Both the position numbers and the translations under genes were made by a program. From Phenylobacterium sp. (GTDB taxonomy: Bacteria; Pseudomonadota; Alphaproteobacteria; Caulobacterales; Caulobacteraceae): DNA of 64,000 nucleotides. Positions 59,650 through 64,000 of this stretch are shown piece by piece; the stretch's first letter is position 1; every line of letters starts with the position of its first letter. The notes below the pieces were generated by a model. That model was not told the DNA's origin and did no database searches. It worked only from the letters and a program-made list of their open reading frames with translations. The stretch lies in contig NZ_JAUXXE010000019.1 in NCBI RefSeq assembly GCF_030681155.1, positions 62,001 through 126,000 on the forward strand, written 5' to 3'.

Positions 59650-60543
59650 ATGGTTAGGATCGGGGTGGATTTCGGCGGGACCAAGATTGAGGCGGCGGCG
59701 CTGGACGCCGAGGGCCGCTTTCTGTCGCGCGTGCGTGGGACTTCGCCCCGAAACTATGAGGCCGGCCTCATCGCCGTCCGCGATCTCGTCGCCGAAGCCG
59801 AACGTCAGGCCGGCGTACATGGCGCAAGCGTCGGGATCGGCGGCCCCGGCTCGCCATCGCCGGTGACCGGGCTGATGCGCAACGCCAATTCCACTGAACT
59901 CAATGGCCGTCCCTTTGCCGATGACCTAGCGCGAGTGCTGGAGCGACCGGTCCGCTATGCCAACGACGCCAACTGCCTGGCGCTCTCCGAGGCAACCGAC
60001 GGCGCGGGCGCGGGCCATGCGGTCGTGTTTGCGGTGATCCTGGGCACCGGCTGCGGCGCGGGCGTCACGGTTGGCGGGGAGATCATCGAGGGCCGCAACG
60101 CCATCGCGGGTGAATGGGGCCACATGCCCCTGCCCTGGCCGACGGCGCAGGAACATCCCGGCCCAGAGTGCTGGTGCGGTCGTCGCAACTGTCTGGAGCT
60201 ATGGGTCTCCGGCACGGGCTTCACCCGCGACCATGGCGGCGCAAGGACCGGCGAGGAGATCGTCGCCTTGTCTCGCACTGGGGACACCGGCGCGAGGGCC
60301 TCCCTCGACCGCTACATCGATCGGCTGGCCCGCGGCCTTGCCGTGGTCTGCGATATCCTCGATCCCGACGCCATCGTACTGGGCGGCGGCATGTCCAATG
60401 TCGACGAGCTTTATGAACGCCTGCCCGGCGCCATAGCCCCGCTGGCGTTCTCCGACGTCTTCACCACTCCCGTGCTCCGCGCCGTCCACGGCGACTCGTC
60501 GGGCGTCAGGGGCGCCGCCCGGCTATGGCCGCTATCGCCATGA
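59650..60543 (+). CDS. ROK family sugar kinase (fructokinase-like)
   Basis: RIGVDFGGTKIEAAALD, GIGGPGSPSPVTG, NDANCLALSEATDGAGAGHAVVFAVILGTGCGAG, GEWGHMPLPWP, CWCGRRNCLELWVSG. Confidence 0.94.
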   Translation: MVRIGVDFGGTKIEAAALDAEGRFLSRVRGTSPRNYEAGLIAVRDLVAEAERQAGVHGASVGIGGPGSPSPVTGLMRNANSTELNGRPFADDLARVLERPVRYANDANCLALSEATDGAGAGHAVVFAVILGTGCGAGVTVGGEIIEGRNAIAGEWGHMPLPWPTAQEHPGPECWCGRRNCLELWVSGTGFTRDHGGARTGEEIVALSRTGDTGARASLDRYIDRLARGLAVVCDILDPDAIVLGGGMSNVDELYERLPGAIAPLAFSDVFTTPVLRAVHGDSSGVRGAARLWPLSP

Positions 60544-61808
60544 GCGCACTTTGCCGCGACTGCTTCCGGCGCGGGGATCTTGGCCGTCGCTGCCCGCGAT
60601 GCGGATCGCCCCGGGTCGTCGCGCATGATGAACTGGAGCAGCTCTCGATCGCCCACATGGATTGCGACGCCTTCTACGCCTCGGTGGAAAAGCGCGACGA
60701 TCCCAGCCTGCGCGATCAGGCGGTCATCGTTGGCGGCGGCAAACGCGGGGTGGTGACGACATGTTGCTACATCGCCCGCATTTCAGGCGTTCGCTCGGCC
60801 ATGCCGATGTTCAAGGCGCGTCAGCTCTGCCCCGAGGCGGTGATCGTCAAACCAGACTTCACCAAGTACCGAACCGAAAGCCGACGGATCATGGCCATGA
60901 TCCGTGACCTGACGCCTCTGGTTCAGCCGCTCTCGCTGGACGAGGCATGGATGGACCTCTCAGGCACGGAGCGCCTGCACGGCGCGCCGCCGGCCGAAAT
61001 CCTGTCGCGGCTGCAGGCGCAGATCGAGGCCGAGATCGGGATCACCGTCTCCATCGGCCTGGCCCCCAACAAATTCCTGGCGAAAATCGCCTCGGATCTC
61101 GACAAGCCTCGCGGCTTCTCGGTGATCGGCGCGGCGGAGGCCCAAGGCTTCCTGGCCACCAAGCCGGTCGGCATCATCCCCGGCGTCGGCCCAGCGATGA
61201 TCAAATCCCTGGAAGGCGCGGGCTATCGCACCGTCGGCGACCTAGCGCGCGCCGAGCCCAAGGCGCTGGCCAAATGGTTCGGGGCCAACGGCCTGCGGCT
61301 CTTCGATCTGGCCCACGGACGCGACAATCGCCCAGTCAATCCGAACGAGGAGCGCAAGGGGATCAGCGCCGAGACGACCTTCAATGAGGATCTCAACACC
61401 TTCGAGGACTTGGAAGACAGGCTCGCGCCCCTATGTGAGCGTGTCGCTCGTCAGGCCCGCGCCGGCGGCGTCGCCGGCCGCGTGGTCACACTCAAGTTGC
61501 GCGGGACCGATTTCAAGATCATCACACGGCGCCGGGCTCTTCCGGTCCCGACGCAAACGGCCAAGACACTGTTCGAGGTGGGCCGGGAACTATTAACCAA
61601 GGAGGCGAATGGAAAACGTTGGCGGCTAATCGGGATCGGCATCGCCGAACTGATTGAAGCCGACGCCGTGGAGCATGACTTCTTCGCTGGAGCAGAACGT
61701 CGCGCATTGATCGAAGAGACGGCCGTCGACCGCCTAAGGGCGCGATTCGGACCCGGGGCGGTGATCAGTGGACGGGCGCTTGGCGCGAAACGCTCCTCCG
61801 AGGATTGA
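60540..61808 (+). CDS. dinB: DNA polymerase IV with N-terminal four-cysteine zinc-ribbon-like extension
   Basis: CRDCFRRGDLGRRCPRCGSPR extension, then IAHMDCDAFYASVEKRDDPSLRDQAVIVGGG, SLDEAWMDLSGTERL; ATGA overlap with the ROK kinase gene. Confidence 0.95.
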   Translation: MSALCRDCFRRGDLGRRCPRCGSPRVVAHDELEQLSIAHMDCDAFYASVEKRDDPSLRDQAVIVGGGKRGVVTTCCYIARISGVRSAMPMFKARQLCPEAVIVKPDFTKYRTESRRIMAMIRDLTPLVQPLSLDEAWMDLSGTERLHGAPPAEILSRLQAQIEAEIGITVSIGLAPNKFLAKIASDLDKPRGFSVIGAAEAQGFLATKPVGIIPGVGPAMIKSLEGAGYRTVGDLARAEPKALAKWFGANGLRLFDLAHGRDNRPVNPNEERKGISAETTFNEDLNTFEDLEDRLAPLCERVARQARAGGVAGRVVTLKLRGTDFKIITRRRALPVPTQTAKTLFEVGRELLTKEANGKRWRLIGIGIAELIEADAVEHDFFAGAERRALIEETAVDRLRARFGPGAVISGRALGAKRSSED

Positions 61809-61960
61809 AACCTGCACGAAACCCAAGCCCAGGACGTGACAAAAACACGCGGATCGCGGTGTTGGGATCGTCTGCGGTGATTTCAACCCTTCCATACGGC
61901 GTCCTTTTCCATATCTAATCCTTAGATAGCGAGGGTGAGCGCCCTCAGGAGACCTGTTAG

Positions 61961-62290
61961 ATGGCCGAGCGCAAGCAAGGTGATCAAGATACGGGCGTCC
62001 GGTCGACGGTCATCACTCAGACCAAGCCGAAGACGCAGAAACCGTCGATGTATCGCGTGCTCATCCTAAACGATGACTACACGCCGATGGAATTCGTCGT
62101 TTACGTGCTTGAGCAGTACTTCAACAAGTCGCGCGAAGACGCGACCAGGATCATGCTTCACGTCCACCAACATGGGGTGGGAGTGTGCGGCGTGTTTACC
62201 TACGAAGTGGCGGAAACAAAGGTGGCCCAGGTCGTTGATACCGCAAGACGGCATCAGCACCCGCTGCAATGCACCATGGAAAAGGATTGA
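61961..62290 (+). CDS. clpS: ATP-dependent Clp protease adaptor ClpS
   Basis: [63 protein letters not shown]. Confidence 0.97.
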   Translation: MAERKQGDQDTGVRSTVITQTKPKTQKPSMYRVLILNDDYTPMEFVVYVLEQYFNKSREDATRIMLHVHQHGVGVCGVFTYEVAETKVAQVVDTARRHQHPLQCTMEKD

Positions 62291-62298
62291 GGCCCAGA

Positions 62299-64000
62299 GT
62301 GCCGTCATTCTCGCGCCATCTAGAAGAATCTCTCCACCGCGCGGTGGCCTTCGCAAATCAGCGAAAGCACGAGTACGCGACGCTTGAGCATCTGCTGCTC
62401 TCCCTCATCGACGATGAGGACTCAGCGGGCGTGATGCGTGCGTGCGACGTGGACCTTGCCGCCCTGCGCACAACACTCACCAATTACGTCGACAACGAGT
62501 TGCGCTCGCTGATCGTCGATGACGGCGAGGACGCCAAGCCGACCTCCTCGTTCCAGCGCGTGATCCAGCGCGCGGTGATCCACGTCCAATCCTCGGGCCG
62601 TGAGGAAGTGACCGGAGCCAATGTGCTCGTGGCCATCTTCTCCGAGCGTGAGAGCCATGCCGCCTACTTCCTGCAAGAGCAGGACATGACGCGGTACGAC
62701 GCGGTGAACTACATCGCCCACGGCATCGCCAAGAAGGCCGGGGCCGACCAGCCCAAGACCGTCAAGGGCGCCGAGGACGAGGACAAGCCCGCGGTCAAGA
62801 CCGGCGGCGAGGCGCTCGAAGCCTACTGCGTGAACCTCAACGAGAAGGCCAAGCAGGGTAAGGTCGATCCGCTGATCGGACGTTCGGCCGAGGTCGAGCG
62901 CTGTATCCAGATCCTGTGCCGCCGGACCAAGAACAACCCGCTCCTGGTCGGCGACCCCGGCGTCGGCAAGACCGCCATAGCCGAGGGCCTGGCGCGCAAG
63001 ATCGTCAACGGCCAGGTGCCGGAGGTCCTCTCCGGCTCGACCATCTTCTCGCTCGACATGGGTTCGCTGCTGGCGGGCACCCGCTATCGCGGGGACTTCG
63101 AAGAGCGCGTGAAGCAGGTGGTCAAGGAACTCGAGAACCACGCCGACGCGATCCTGTTCATCGACGAGATCCACACGGTCATCGGCGCCGGCGCGACCAG
63201 CGGCGGAGCCATGGACGCCTCGAACCTGCTGAAGCCGGCCCTGGCGTCGGGCACCCTGCGCTGCATGGGCTCGACCACCTACAAGGAGTTCCGTCAGCAC
63301 TTCGAGAAGGATCGCGCTCTGGTTCGCCGATTCCAGAAGATCGACGTCAACGAGCCGACCATCGAAGACACGATCAAGATCCTGAAGGGCCTGAAGACCT
63401 ACTACGAGGACTTCCACAAGCTCCGCTACACCAACGACGCCATCAAGGCGGCCGTGGAGCTGTCGGCCAAGTACATCACCGACCGCAAGCTGCCGGACAA
63501 GGCCATCGACATCATCGATGAAGCCGGCGCCGGGCAGATGCTGCTGACCGAGGCCAAGCGCAAGAAGGTCATCGGCGTGAAGGAGGTCGAGGCTGTCGTG
63601 GCCAAGATCGCCCGCATCCCGCCGAAGTCCGTCTCCAAGACCGACACCGAAGCTCTGAAGGAGCTGCAGGTCGATTTGAAGCGCGCCGTCTACGGCCAGG
63701 ACGAGGCGATCGAACAACTGTCCTCGGCCATGAAGATGGCTCGGGCCGGTCTGCGCGACGCCAACAAGCCGATCGGCTGCTACCTCTTCTCGGGCCCCAC
63801 CGGCACCGGCAAGACCGAGACCGCTCGCCAACTGGCCTCAACCATGGGCATCGAACTCCTGCGCTTCGACATGTCGGAGTACATGGAGCGCCACACGGTC
63901 AGCCGCCTGATCGGCGCGCCTCCCGGCTATGTCGGGTTCGACCAGGGCGGCCTGCTGACCGACGCCGTCGATCAGCATCCGCACTCGGTCGTACTGCTGG
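62299..64000 (+). CDS. clpA: ATP-dependent Clp protease ATP-binding subunit ClpA (truncated by the window edge)
   Basis: GTG start; [39 protein letters not shown]; Walker A GDPGVGKT and GPTGTGKTE; absent from the ORF track because it runs off the window. Confidence 0.96.
   Translation, partial: MPSFSRHLEESLHRAVAFANQRKHEYATLEHLLLSLIDDEDSAGVMRACDVDLAALRTTLTNYVDNELRSLIVDDGEDAKPTSSFQRVIQRAVIHVQSSGREEVTGANVLVAIFSERESHAAYFLQEQDMTRYDAVNYIAHGIAKKAGADQPKTVKGAEDEDKPAVKTGGEALEAYCVNLNEKAKQGKVDPLIGRSAEVERCIQILCRRTKNNPLLVGDPGVGKTAIAEGLARKIVNGQVPEVLSGSTIFSLDMGSLLAGTRYRGDFEERVKQVVKELENHADAILFIDEIHTVIGAGATSGGAMDASNLLKPALASGTLRCMGSTTYKEFRQHFEKDRALVRRFQKIDVNEPTIEDTIKILKGLKTYYEDFHKLRYTNDAIKAAVELSAKYITDRKLPDKAIDIIDEAGAGQMLLTEAKRKKVIGVKEVEAVVAKIARIPPKSVSKTDTEALKELQVDLKRAVYGQDEAIEQLSSAMKMARAGLRDANKPIGCYLFSGPTGTGKTETARQLASTMGIELLRFDMSEYMERHTVSRLIGAPPGYVGFDQGGLLTDAVDQHPHSVVLL

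Noticed and set aside
62422-63831. 469-aa minus-strand ORF opposite clpA
   Set aside because: Antisense to unmistakable ClpA sequence; ClpA is simply missing from the ORF track because it runs past the window end.

Overview
The window is a high-GC alphaproteobacterial chromosome segment, most likely Caulobacterales (Caulobacter/Phenylobacterium-like), judged from divK-pleD next to rpmG, DivK similarity, PEPxxWAMMIxGFG sorting tails and holdfast-type hfs homologues. It is mostly core genome: folK, a type-5 UDG, smpB, dapA, a lytic transglycosylase, hrpB, a two-component pair, gatCAB, ruvX-pyrB-LOG-pyrC-like-plsY-dprA-topA-rnr, divK-pleD, dinB and clpS-clpA (truncated at the right edge). I saw no prophage, IS element or CRISPR array. 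The most interesting signals are: (1) an egtB-egtD fusion gene divergent from an EcfG/SigT-like sigma factor, with two back-to-back GGAAC-N16-CGTT promoters between them, and a third identical-architecture promoter in front of a hydrophilic WR-repeat protein 2.7 kb away; (2) a PepSY-TM / DUF2271 / DUF4198 / ApbE operon preceded by a perfect 7-1-7 Fur-type palindrome (TGCGAAT-T-ATTCGCA) and a degenerate second copy; (3) a pyrC-like gene whose metal-binding HxH and catalytic Asp motifs are lost, in an operon with pyrB and a LOG-family gene; (4) four convergent gene pairs whose stop codons share a 4-bp CTAG; (5) an hfsB-like BY-kinase homologue with a degenerate Walker A. All similarity calls come from reading the sequence; no database search was run.
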